Origin: Meconema thalassinum
Lineage: Eukaryota > Arthropoda > Insecta > Orthoptera > Tettigoniidae
Assembly: GCA_946902985.2 (NCBI GenBank)
Contig: OX336388.2
Location: forward strand, 227,810,467 to 227,874,466
Length of the DNA: 64,000 nt
Reading direction: 5' to 3'
Shown here: one piece after another, positions 10,313 through 20,551 of the stretch
How the letters are laid out: every line of letters begins with the position of its first letter
Position numbering within the stretch: the stretch's first letter is position 1
The notes under the pieces: model-generated
The model's database searches: none
Seen by the model: only the letters and a program-made list of their open reading frames with translations
Told to the model about the DNA's origin: nothing
Made by a program: the position numbers and the translations under genes

Positions 10313-11427
10313 TATAAAATAAAGCATTATATGGTGCATTTTGAAATGGAAAATATATATTTAAGTAAAACAACATTCTCCACAGGAGTGACATCTAAGA
10401 GTAATTAGTTGAACTATGTTATAGCTAACCACAGCCTTCTAGATGCGAGCTGCGCTCTATACCGGCCAGTTAGTGAACCATGTCTTCAGTATAATTGAAA
10501 AGTTTACTATATTTGCTGATAGAGGGCACACATCCCAAGAAAAAGCGCGATTATCACGGCCAACGAGAATCATCTTGTCTACATCATTGAACCTGTATAA
10601 ACGTTGGTATTCATTTATCACTTGTCTTCATAGAAAGTATTGATACAAGTCGTTAGTCGGTGGCGAGTGTATTCCGCAGATCTCTTCTATAAACGTATTA
10701 ATTTATGTCTCGCCCCTTGAAACAACAATAAGTTAATGATATCTATACTGTGCTGCAAGATTCTTTGATCTAATTATACTGATGTGCACATAATTTAACT
10801 CACAACGAAGGTCACAGACTCTACAACTCAACTTACTGTAGCCTACTCGTTGTAGCTATTGAAGACACAACGAACCCTTGAATCCTAGTTCGCGTGGATT
10901 TTTGTAACGAGTAACTTCAACAGGCGTAGTTTTGCAAACCTATACAGTATAATTTATCGTGTTTGAAAACACACGGAACATCTAAACTGCGTCCATTTTA
11001 TGAAGATTGATATGAAATATTGCATTTCTGATGCTTAGGAATTGTTCTCGACGTAAGCGTACAAGCACCATCAAGCAGTACATTGCCTACGTCACAGAAG
11101 GGTTTGGTTTACGCGCCATGGCCTGTCTTTCTCGTTAGCCGTGCGCGATTACAAATTAGCTGTGTAATAGATACCGGTATATTAAATATGTTTCTCCCAG
11201 TGATACGTTTAGAGCAACGAAGTTTAAATTATTGTAAGTAGTCGGTGTTAATATAGGCTACTGAATACCTACGTTGTTTGGAGTGTTTGCTGATGAAATT
11301 GCAAAATGCTGGGGTAAATTATAAACTATGGTTAGAACGCCACTCCTCAAATACAGTGTGCCAAATTGCACTTCGAATTGGAAGAAATTAGGAGGTGATA
11401 AAGACAAAGAGTAATAACTATACCCAT
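10313..11427. other. Unassigned sequence, possibly RC-C interior
   Basis: No element was recognised. A short frame at 11328-11412 begins MVRTPLLKYSVPNCTSNWKK; it faintly recalls the start of THAP-type zinc fingers but has only one cysteine and stops after 28 codons, so I do not call it. Confidence 0.4.
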
Positions 11428-11473
11428 ACAATTAGGAGAAAGTAGGCTATATGTTCTTTCCTGAACATCTTGT
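11428..11473 (+). mobile_element. RC-C 3' terminus
   Basis: GGAGAAAGTAGGCTATATG, a hairpin (ATGTTC, six-base loop, GAACAT) and CTTGT form the RC-C 3' end, matching the reversed ends at 54935 and 58475. Similarity with the 58.5-kb copy extends upstream to GACAAAGAGT. Confidence 0.8.
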
Positions 11474-11989
11474 TTTTATTTATTTAAAACAAAATTCCCG
11501 TACAGGAGAGCAATTGAACTTGATAACATGAGGTCATTTGGAGGTGTGTCTCCTTCGCTCCTCCCAAAATCACTTCATTCTCGCGGAATGTTCCCTCTTC
11601 CTCTCATCCATCCTATTTTCCCCAGGTTGTCGTAATGATCTTGGTTCAAACTTAACATTCGCGATTTTCGTCTGGCATTCAGTTCGGTCTTCGAAATTTT
11701 CTATGCTAATTACTTGTAGTCTCTCTGTACCTCCTTAAGCCATTCTTTGCCGCATTTAATCTGTGTTGTTACCAAGTAGTTTCGTTGGAAATCTGGAGCT
11801 GGCAATCCTGTGGATATGAATGTAAAATTTGGCTCTGTGTTTTCTAACTACGTCTGTTATCGTATTGGTCATTTCATAGAGTTCTCTACTAGGTTTTTTA
11901 TATTTAACTAAAATATTTAATATATGTTTTCTACTTATCCGACTTAAGTTATTAGACATAGATATAGCAATATTATTTTAATTATATAT
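11474..11989. other. Unassigned; contains empty-site paralog
   Basis: Mostly unrecognised. Bases 11905-11975 (AATATTTAATATATGTTTTC then TACTTATCCGACTTAAG and AGATATAGCAATATTATTTT) match the joined flanks of the RC-B copy at 3877-5376, so this is a copy of the same older repeat that lacks the insertion. Confidence 0.6.
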
Positions 11990-12062
11990 TCATGAATTTG
12001 ACTGAAGAAGACCTCATTGCTAGGTCGAAATGTGTACCTTTGACAAATGAATAATTATGTCT
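11990..12062 (+). ncRNA. Hammerhead-ribozyme-like core, degenerate
   Basis: CTGAAGA at 12002-12008 is followed by a perfect stem II (GACCT, loop, AGGTC) and GAAA at 12027-12030, the order and spacing of a hammerhead core (CUGANGA, stem II, GAAA). Flanking ATTCA...TTTG can pair with CAAATGAAT downstream as a stem I with an internal loop. The stem III and cleavage-site region does not fit cleanly, so this is likely a decayed copy. Such motifs are known in the pseudo-LTRs of Penelope-like retroelements. Confidence 0.5.
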
Positions 12063-12476
12063 TAGTTATATATTGCTTGGCGTATATTTAACAATTTTCG
12101 AGAACTTATGTAAGTATACTTTTTCCTCATGTTTACAAAATGTGAAAAGTAGGCTAACAATCGTATCCCGCAGTGTAATTAATGCTTATTTATTTCAGGA
12201 GCTGGGAATTTTAATTCTTATTCCCCGCCCAGTCTAATAGCGTACACTCGTGATGACCAAATGGAATACGATTGAACTCGTATATCACCAAAAATACTAA
12301 CGGAACCACAGTTACTTTGAGCATAAAATTATCAATAAATCATCAGGACATTGTTGAAAAAATTGGGGCTGTCCTTGGATAACAGACATGGAATCGATCC
12401 TTACACTGTTCAAAGTTTCAATTATACGCCAATCAGTACGTACACAAATATATCTATTTTATATCGTACATGTGAG
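12063..12476. other. Unassigned
   Basis: AT-rich sequence with no recognisable ORF or repeat end. It separates the hammerhead-like motif from the foldback. Confidence 0.4.
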
Positions 12477-13080
12477 TGGTCCAGTTGAAGAATTCATTTA
12501 ATCCACTTGTGAATAAGGATCATGTCGTAAAATTATTTAATTAATTATTTTATTTTACTTTATGCTTTTCTTTGTTTAATTTAATTTTTTATTTTGTTTT
12601 GTTTAATTTTAAATTGTTTTGTTTGATTTTTTGTATTGGCTTTTGTTTTGTTTTATTTTATTTTGTTATTGTTTTTATTTCGTTTTGTTTATTTAGTTTT
12701 ATTTTGCTTTTTTGTTTATTTTTTATTTTATTTTGATTTTCCAGAAAACAAACACAAAACCAAAAACAAAAAACACGAAGCAAAAAGAAAAATTCAAAAA
12801 CTAAAGCAAAAGCTGAAAACAAAAAACAAGAAACACAAAGCAAAAAGCAAAATTCAAAGAAAAACTAAAAGCAGAAAACGAACAGAAAACAAAACCAAGA
12901 AAGAAAAGCAAAAAGTAAAATTCAAAAGCAAAAGCACAAAGCAAACACAAAACCGAAAACACAACGCAAAAATTAGAAAACAACAAACACAAAATATACG
13001 AGAGGCAAAGTCCAGAGAAACGATTCTCATGGAAATGATTCTTATTCACAAGTGGATTAAACGAGTTTTGCAACAGGACG
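12477..13080. repeat. AT-rich foldback with T-rich and A-rich halves
   Basis: Inverted arms TTTAATCCACTTGTGAATAA (from 12497) and its reverse complement (13041-13061) bracket a roughly 520-bp interior. The first half is (TTTTG)n-like on the plus strand (12540-12745) and the second half is (CAAAA)n-like (12750-12990), so the halves could pair imperfectly into a very long hairpin. Weaker pairing extends outward (GTCC.GTTG). ORFs on either strand are low-complexity K/Q or F/L runs and are not genes. Confidence 0.75.
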
Positions 13081-13125
13081 ACTCATATTTCGACCTGACA
13101 TTGAGATCTTCTTTAGCTCAATAAA
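13081..13125 (-). ncRNA. Hammerhead-like motif, damaged
   Basis: The minus strand reads CTAAAGAAGATCTCAATGTC then AGGTCGAAA, clearly related to the 12002 motif (CTGAAGAAGACCTC...AGGTCGAAA) but with the essential G of CUGA changed to A. It lies just outside the right arm of the foldback and in inverted orientation to the 12.0-kb copy, as if the two were ends of one element. Confidence 0.4.
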
Positions 13126-13607
13126 GATTGCAGTCAATTAAGAATGAAATAAAATAGATGTAAAGTAGAAATTTTAATTCTTAATTGACTAAATCTATTA
13201 AGTGCTATGAATGGGAAATGTATTTGCATTCCTTACACTGTGTCGCTCATGGTGTGTACTGACATGTGAAGAACAAACACTTCCTGTTTGTCAAGATGTT
13301 GTGTTTGAAGCCAAGGTAAGATGGTTACAACGTGTTAATGCAAGTCTCTCATCTTAGCTCCCCCAATACAATCACCGTTATCCCACCCGCACTCCAATCA
13401 ATAGGGGCTGCCTGCATAGTGGCGCTGTGGAATAGATAAATATTTATAAGATCACAAGTAGATAGAGAGAGATGGAGCTAGACAAGTAGGCCTGAGGGAC
13501 TAAAGTGCTGGCAGTAACAATGATGGGGTTGAGAAAATGGAATTGGTAAATGCACGAGTAGTGGCGTATTGGGTACAGTCGCAACACCACGACAACATTC
13601 TTCTTTG
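13126..13607. other. Unassigned
   Basis: No coding potential or known repeat recognised. Low-complexity content is limited. Confidence 0.4.
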
Positions 13608-13906
13608 ATATGTCAACAAGTAGAAACATCCCGTTCAATGTCAACAATTAGACATATCCCGTCCAATGTCAACAAATAGACACATCCCGTTGAATGTCAA
13701 CAATTAGACATATCCCGTCCAATGTCAACAAATAGACACATCCCGTTCAATGTCAACAATTAGACATATCCCGTCCAATGTCAACAAGTCGACCCATCCC
13801 GTCCAATGTCAACAAGTACACACATCCCGTTCAATGTCAACAATTAGACATATCCCGTCCAATGTCAACAAATAGACACATCCCGTTCAATGTCAACAAG
13901 TAGACA
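13608..13906. repeat. 28-bp minisatellite, about 11 units
   Basis: Units of the form (C/A)AATGTCAACAATTAGACAT plus ATCCCGTC repeat with a 28-bp period. Most units alternate between a CAATTAGACATATCCCGTCC type and a CAAATAGACACATCCCGTTC type, giving a 56-bp higher-order repeat. Units are contiguous with no spacers, so this is not a CRISPR-like array. Confidence 0.92.
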
Positions 13907-13909
13907 CCT

Positions 13910-14140
13910 GGAATACCCCACTCTGACACTAGAAGCCACGCAGTGAAATTTAAAATAGGGGGCCATGGAAGTGAGCACAGGTGCGATGCTATCCTCACAT
14001 AATTGGTCACACAAGTGTTTCTTGAGCTCTGATTGGTGGGAGAAACTGTGTCATAATGGAAACCTGTACTATAATGAGCCTCATTATGATACAGTTTTCT
14101 GTCATATAATATTTACATTTCGCCAGGGCCGAACACAAAT
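13910..14140 (+). repeat. Repeat E, partial
   Basis: Shares CTAGAAGCCACGCAGTGAAA, GAGCTCTGATTGGTGGGAGA, AACTGTGTCATAATG and an (A/C)TATAATGAGCCTCATTATGA palindrome with copies at 21560-21925, 36095-36483 and 31885-32062. It is probably a MITE-like element; the class is unknown. Confidence 0.65.
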
Positions 14141-14794
14141 AATCTTAGCTGAGAAGTGCTGTGGGAGTTTACCCCAACCGTACTGCTGCACCTTGTCGCA
14201 TGATCCATATAGAAGTTTAACAACCGTAGCTAGTCCCTGTAGTCCTGTGTTCGACCCTCGGTAACCAACTGCCCGTGGGGGGAGACAAACTAAGTCAATT
14301 GATGCGTATCACACAAAGGAATTCGCTCCGCTGACTTCAGCGAACAATTGCATGTTCTAGCTGTGTCGCTGGACTCGAATGTACAGGGTTCGACTCCTAC
14401 GCGCCCCAGAGCAATGCTTACGCTCGGAATGGCCCTGTGATCTAAACCCCGGAGTTCCCCCCATTACAATACTGTTCGCATTATTACACAGAATTGGCTT
14501 ATACACCATTATACCGCCTCTATGGGTAGCTCATTGGAATTAGTTAGTCAAAAATTAATGTTATTACATGCAGGGTTGGTTTCTTACAAAACGTCAATCG
14601 ACCGTCCAATGAATACAACTACTGCAGTTGTACCAACTCACTGACATAATGGGATATGCGCTACATGTTATGGATATGTTATTCTCCTCTCTTTGTTCGT
14701 TTTGCCCACTTAGGGAGCGCGTTTGAGGTTGTTGCCTTGAGTTGATAGAGTTTTCCTCTTCTTCTCCTCCCAAAATATTCTAATGAAATTGCTA
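14141..14794. other. Unassigned with tRNA-like B boxes
   Basis: B-box-like GTTCGACCCTC near 14249 and GGTTCGACTCC near 14387 suggest remnants of tRNA-derived SINEs, but no A box at the right distance is convincing. The rest is unrecognised. Confidence 0.4.
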
Positions 14795-15090
14795 TATGCG
14801 GGTTCAAACCCGGCCGAAGTAGTCGGATCTTTTAAGAGCGTTAAAAATCCCTCAGTATGCCTTACTTCGGAGAAGAAGTAAAGCCGGCGGTCCCATGTCA
14901 TAGATTTATGGCATGATAAAGAACCTTCAACTAATTATACCTGTGTGAAGCAAAATTATAGGTTATATTTGACTAACGCTCATAGATTCCAACGTTCGTC
15001 ACCTGGAGCCGACTGCGGTGGGATCTAGTAACAAAATTCAGAACTAGTTGGTCGTTGGCGTTTGGTAGCAAAAGTTGGAACTACTTGAAA
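14795..15090 (+). repeat. Repeat D, copy 2
   Basis: The best preserved of the three D copies: AAGTAAAGCCGGCGGTCCCA, TGTCATAGATTTATGGCATG and AAAGAACC, then TTCCAACGTTCGTCACCTGG and a terminal AAAGTTGGAACTACTTG. Confidence 0.8.
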
Positions 15091-15249
15091 ATCGAATATC
15101 TGCAGTCATTACTTGAATTTAATAAAACAGATAATACACACTAATACAGTCATCACAATTAACACCGGTTATCAGACAGATTCTACACACACCCAAATTA
15201 CACGGGGCTACATGACCGCGTTGTCGCGGCCCCTAGACTGAGGAACCAA
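15091..15249. other. Spacer, nothing recognised
   Basis: A short AT-rich spacer before the polypyrimidine tract. Confidence 0.4.
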
Positions 15250-15325
15250 CCAATCTATTCTCCTTCCTTCCTTTGTTTTTTTTTCTTTCTTTCTTTCTTC
15301 CTTTCTTTCTTTCTTTCTTTCTTTT

Positions 15326-15357
<32 letters not shown>

Positions 15358-15424
15358 TTCCTTCCTTCCTTCCTTTCTTTCTTTCTTTCTTCATTCCTTC
15401 CTTTCTTTCTTCATTCCTTCCTTC

Positions 15425-15461
<37 letters not shown>

Positions 15462-15684
15462 TTCCTTTCTTCCTTCCTTCCTTCCTTCCTTTCTTTCTTT
15501 CTTTCTTTCTTTCTTCATTCCTTCCTTTCTTTCTTCCTTCCTTTCTTTCTTTCTTTCTTTCTTTCTTCCTTCCTTTCTTCCTTTCTTCCTTTCTTTCTTT
15601 CTTCCTTCCTTCCTTTCTTTCTTTCTTTCTTTCTTTCTACCTTCCTTCCTTTCTTTCTTCCTTTCTTTCTTTCTTTCTTCCTTC

Positions 15685-15723
<39 letters not shown>

Positions 15724-15782
15724 TCATTATTTCTTCCTTCCTTTCTTTCTTCCTTCCTTTCGTCCTTCCTTCCGTCCATTTT
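15250..15782. repeat. Polypyrimidine tract (CTTT)n/(CTTC)n
   Basis: More than 500 bp of almost pure C/T on the plus strand, mixing CTTT and CTTCC units with rare A and G. It can form mirror-repeat triplex (H-DNA). The long FLSFFLP and KERKKER frames are translations of this tract and are not proteins. Confidence 0.97.
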
Positions 15783-16427
15783 TTTCCATTGGTCTTTTTA
15801 GCTTTTTGGGTGAAAGAGTAATTTGTAACTAGAGTTCCAAAACCCTTGCGATTCATGATTATATCTTCTATGATGTTTTTTTTCTTTTAAGTCGTGTTTG
15901 ATTTTTTCCAACCAACTGATTTTGACCTTCTTTGAATTTCTTCTTTTCTTTTTTCCTCGATTTTGTCCATCTTTGGAACGCGTAAAATAACCCATTGCAT
16001 TCACTGTCCTTTATTCCCTTTATCCTGTCTTGCCTTCCAGTAGTTCTTCATTACTTCACTTTGTCTCCTTCTTCTCTCCTCCATGCAGTACCACCGTGAT
16101 TTTTTTAAAAATGGTAAAACCAACTAACCTCAAATAAAAGCAGAGGATCCTACTCCAGGTTAGCTCTGAAGAACTAGCTGTCCAAACGGGTGATTTATTT
16201 ATTATCATTTTAAATGATCTTGTCCCCTTCGTCGTTACGCTGGGGTCTGGCGTTACGTTACGGTGACGGGACGAAATGTACCGAGAATGCATTGAGGTAT
16301 GTGACGTCATAGTACTGCTTGAGCTTCCAGCTTTCCCCGCGCGCTCCGGTGAGCGTGACGTCATCCAGCCAGCTACCTCTTTTTACCTTGGTTTGCACTT
16401 GCTAACGGACATTGAGTTAACGCATCA
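15783..16427. other. Unassigned
   Basis: Unrecognised sequence with two GTGACGTCAT motifs near 16300 and 16355, which match a CRE-like half palindrome by chance or otherwise. A minus-strand frame at 16056-16364 has biased composition and no recognised domain. Confidence 0.4.
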
Positions 16428-16468
16428 TTTGTAGCATTTGTAGCATTTGTAGCATTTGTAGCATTTAA
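16428..16468. repeat. 9-bp microsatellite (ATTTGTAGC)n
   Basis: Four exact copies of ATTTGTAGC plus a partial copy in tandem. Confidence 0.95.
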
Positions 16469-16624
16469 AATGAAATAAGATCTAGTCTTTCAGACTGACT
16501 GCCAGTCTTTTTTATTTAATATCGTAATTCAATGTGCCAAGTATATTCATAGGTTGTATGAAATACTTGGACAGTGTTCCTTGAAGATACTTCGTTGAAA
16601 CTCAGCAATTTTCCGATGTTTGTG

Positions 16625-16835
16625 CCGTGTCTTGTGTGGGGTTCCACCAAGGCCACCAAGCTGGCTCATCAGCGGGCTCTAGGTGTCCTCACCCGGACCC
16701 CTACATGGGAGAGTGTTGCTGGAATGAATTTTGTGACAGGGAAAACCGGAGTACCCAGAGAAAACCCCATCTGCCTCCACTTTGTCCAGCACAAATCTCA
16801 CATGGAGTGACCAGGATCTGATCAACGGACCCACA
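16625..16835 (+). repeat. Interspersed CCGGAGTACCC repeat
   Basis: Contains GGAAAACCGGAGTACCCAGA and GCCTCCACTTTGTCCAGCAC, then ACATGGAGTGACC. A phrase of this CGGAGTACCC(A/G)GAGAAAA type occurs in dispersed repeats of many animals. The short frames over it contain no complete domain. Exact ends are not visible. Confidence 0.55.
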
Positions 16836-17167
16836 CAAGACACGGCACAATCCTAGAAAAATTGCCGAGTTTTAATTCACTGGTTGAGTTTATCCTCGAC
16901 TTAACCCTTTATAGGGCAAAAGACTGGAGGTATAAAATATTTGGTTTTTTGCACATTTGTAATTGGAAGTGATAGATGAGTAGGAATATGCAACAATTTT
17001 ATGGGTGTGGATTCTATTTTATGAAATATGGGGTGGGAAATTATTATCCCACTGCCCACACCCGGCAGTATGTTTTCTTAAATGAGCAATGGAGTAATAA
17101 TCACCCACATCCAAATTATGATGATACTGTATTTATCACTCAATAATGAGGTTTATTTAACAGAATA
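16836..17167. other. Unassigned
   Basis: No feature recognised before the Helitron-like start at 17168. Confidence 0.4.
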
Positions 17168-19497
17168 TCTATATATATAAAAATCAATGTAACGTGATAG
17201 TTTGTCTGTGGGTGGGTATGTATGTCTCCTATGCGTTCATATACCATTCGTCCGATTGCGATGAAACTTGGGTGAGATGTTGAGTACACTCCAAGGAAGG
17301 TTTCTGACTTAGTAAATCCATTTTACAATAGGTAGATTCAACAAATGAGCGACGATGCGCGAAGCATTTCAAGAAAGTCCCGTATGTGTTCATATACCAT
17401 TCGTCCGATAGCGATGAAACTTGGGTGAGATGTTGTGTACACTTACGTGAAGGTTTCAAAATTAGTGAATACATTTCACAGTAGATAGCGCACGAGTAGA
17501 TTCAACAAATGAGCGACGACACGCAAAGCGTTTCAACAAAGTCCCGTATGCATTCATATACCATTCGTCCGATAGCTATGAAACTTGCGTAAAATGTAGT
17601 GTACACTGCAGGGAAAATTTCTGGCTTAGTACATCCACTTTACAATAGGCAGCGCACGAGAAGATTCAACAAATGAGCTACGACGCGCGAAGCATTTCAA
17701 CAAAGTCACGTTTGCGTTCATATGCCATTCGTCCGATAGCGATGAAACTAGGCTGAGATTTTGTACGCACTCCAGGGAAGGTTTCTAGCTTAGTAAATCC
17801 CTTTAAAAATAGGTAGAGCACGAGTAGAATCAACAAATGAGCGACGACGCGCGAAGCGTTTCAACAAAGTCCTATATAATTTCATATACCATTCATCCGA
17901 TAGCGATGAAACTTGGGTGAGATGTTATGTACACTCCAGGGAAGGTTTCTGGCTTAGTACATACATTTTACAATAGGTAGCGCACCAGTAGATTCAACAA
18001 ATGAGCGATGACACGCGAAGCGTTTCAACAAAGTCCCGTATAAAGTCATATACCATTCGTCTGATAGTGATAAATGTTTGGTGAATTGCTGTGTACACTC
18101 CAGGAAAGGTTTCTGGCTAAGTAAATCCATTTTACAATACGAAGCGCACGTTTATGTTCAACAAATGAGTGACTACGCGCGAAGCGTTTCGACAACGTCC
18201 CGTATACGTTCACATACCATTCATCTGATTGCGATGAAACTTGGGTGAGATGTTGTGTACACTCCAGGGAAGGTTTCTGGCTGAGTACATCCATATTACA
18301 ATATGTAGCGCAAGAGTAGAATCAACAAATGAGCGACGACACGCGAAGCGTTTCAACCAAGTCCCGTATGCATGCATGTACCATTCGTCCGTAGCTATGA
18401 AACTTGGGTGAGATGTTGTGTACACGTCATGGAAAATTTCTGGCTTAGTAAATCCCCTATACAATATGCAGCGCACAGGTTGATTCAACAAATGAGGGCC
18501 GACGCGCGAAGCGTTTCAACAAAGTCCCGTATAAGGTCATATACCATTCTGCCGTTTGCGGTGAAACTTGGGTGAAATATGGTGGACACTCCAAGGAAGG
18601 TTTCTGGCTTAGTAAATACATTTCACAGTAGGTAGCACACGATTAGATTCGACAAATGAACGACGACACGCGGAGCGTTTCAATACAGTCCCCTATGTCT
18701 TCATATCCCATTAGTCCGATAGCGTTGAAACTTGGGTGAGATGTTGTGGACACTTACGTGACGGTTTCTAACTTAGTAAATATATTTTACAGTAGGTAGC
18801 GCACGAGTAGATTCAACAAATGAGTGACGGAGCGCGAATCGTTTATACAAAATCAGGTATGCGTTCATATACTATTCATCCGATTGCGATGAAACATTGA
18901 TCAGTTATTGTGTGCCCGCCAGGGAAGGGGACTTAGTGAATCCATTTCACAATCAGTATCGCAAGAGTAGATGCAACAAATGGGTGACGACGCGCGAAGC
19001 GTTTCAACAAAATCCCCTATTGTGTTCATATAACATTCATCGATTGCGATGAAACCTTGATGAGTTATTGTGTACACGCCAGGGAAGGGCTTCGACTTAG
19101 TAATACATTTCTCAATAGGTAGCGCACGAGTAGATCCAACAAATGAGTGACAGCGCACGAATCGTTTAAACAAAAACCCCTATACATGCATATACCATTC
19201 ATCCGATTGCGATGAATCATTGATGAGTTATTGTGAACACGCCAGGGAAGGGTTTCGACTTAGTAAATCCATTTCACAATAGGGAGCGTACGAGTAGATT
19301 AAACAAATGAGTGACAGCGATGAAACTTTTGAAAGTTGTTGTGCACGCTCCCACGAATGGTTCTAAATTAGAAAATCCATTTTAGGATAGCTTAGAGGCA
19401 GTTAACATGTTGTGTATCCAAAAGCACTTCAAGAAACAGAATTTCAACGCCAACACTTTCTTTGATTGGCATTGCAACGCATGCCGGGTACAGCTTG
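17168..19497 (+). mobile_element. Helitron-like element carrying a tandem array
   Basis: It starts A|TCTATATATATAAAAATCA, a common Helitron 5' start, soon followed by a GTCTGTG patch. It ends with a hairpin (GGCAT, eight-base loop, ATGCC) about 10 bases before CTTG|T, a one-base departure from the CTRR rule. There is no Rep/helicase, so it is non-autonomous. Nearly all of its 2.3 kb is the tandem array described separately. Confidence 0.75.
17215..19330 (+). repeat. Tandem array, about 13 units of ~163 bp
   Basis: Each unit contains CATATACCATTCGTCCGATA, GCGATGAAACTTGGGTGAGA, GTGTACACTCCAGGGAAGG, a GTAAATCCATTTTACAATA block and AACAAATGAGCGACGACGCG. Unit starts (ATACCATTCG) fall at 17241, 17394, 17558 and then about every 163 bp; the first interval is 153. 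The GATGAAACTTGG core resembles the GAAA(T/C)TTGGTA core of the RC families. Confidence 0.9.
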
Positions 19498-20262
19498 TAA
19501 TATATAAAAACACCCATCACGCTCTATAATTTAAAAAAAACGCAACTCCTACGCAACATAAGGTCAGTGACCTATAAAATCTTTGCCGAAAACTGCACAA
19601 AAATATAAAAGTGATTTTGGAATGTTAAAAAATAGTATATTCGAATATAATTCAATAAATTCAAAATAGTATTTACTAATAACCCAGAAAATTAATTTTT
19701 AAAATCTTCTATTTTATGGCAAACACCCTGAGCAGGATAATTATTTCCATTCTAGCTTAAATATATTTACTCAAGTGACCAAAACCATTATTAACATTGT
19801 ATTTCAGTTATATACCAACGTTTACAAATCTCTTATCTTCAATAAAAACACCTTCTTCTGTAAAACAGTGCATTTCTTTCACTCAACCCAAACGAACTGG
19901 CGAGCACGTGCAGTGTGGAGACCACTGGGATATATGCTTCCCACCTTTGGTTTCAGATGACAGATTACATCAAATTAATGGGTTTTCAATATTTCTGTGC
20001 ATCTAGCTTGTGGATGCATGTGGAACTGCTTGAAATGAAAGGGGTGGAAATATTCTCTCCCTAACACCGTTCTATAAATACATGACGGGAAGATAGTATC
20101 CCAAGGACCTATGAAGGGTTACATACATATTGGCCCATCAATGTCCAATAATCACATACGTTATAACTAACAAATCTCGACAAGTGTATTGTTTGAACGG
20201 AACCATACGCGTATCGACAATCATGGTGTTCGATTGGCGAGGTTTGCTTTTCTTTGAGGTAA
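19498..20262. other. Unassigned
   Basis: AT-rich sequence; frames around 19775-20006 have no recognised domain. Nothing identified. Confidence 0.4.
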
Positions 20263-20510
20263 TTTCATTTATAGTTGTTGATAGTTCAATGTGTTCATCT
20301 TGTTGCTGACTCGTTCCGGGTTCGTCGCTGCATATTGCTCCTTTATGCTGTTTAATATTATTATTCCACTTTCGAATATTTTGTGTAGGCTATTAACCCT
20401 AGCAATACCAACGGGGGGGGGGGGGGGGTTATTTTGTGCCCACCAGTTCCATTTATTCATGGTGTTCCTTTTCCACGCTTACTGTGCAGAAAGTTATTGT
20501 CTATTTTGAA
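20263..20510. repeat. G-tract repeat, copy 1
   Basis: An 18-bp run of G starts near 20411, preceded by TTAACCCTAGCAATACCAAC and followed by TTATTTTGTGCCCACCA. The reversed form of this arrangement (GGTGG(G/T)CAC...CCCCCGTTGGTA) recurs at 21373-21405 and 22060-22095, so the run lies in a dispersed element. Confidence 0.6.
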
Positions 20511-20551
20511 TCCGGTTACCTACCCAATCATTTGCTTTTTCTAAATTTTAA

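Noticed and set aside
11328..11412. THAP zinc-finger gene start (MVRTPLLKYSVPNC)
   Set aside because: Only one of the required cysteines is visible and the frame ends after 28 codons.
12636..13124. 162-codon frame rich in K, Q and T
   Set aside because: It spans the (TTTTG)n/(CAAAA)n foldback; low-complexity translation only.
13608..13906. Regular 28-bp repeats that look CRISPR-like
   Set aside because: Units are contiguous with no spacers, the flanks are animal transposons, and there are no cas genes. It is a minisatellite.
15273..15821. Long open frames FLSFF... and ERKKER... over 15.3-15.8 kb
   Set aside because: They are translations of the (CTTT)n/(CTTCC)n tract and have no protein-like composition.
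16300..16365. CRE-like GTGACGTCAT pair as a promoter
   Set aside because: No gene, initiator or transcript evidence is near; two short matches are not enough.
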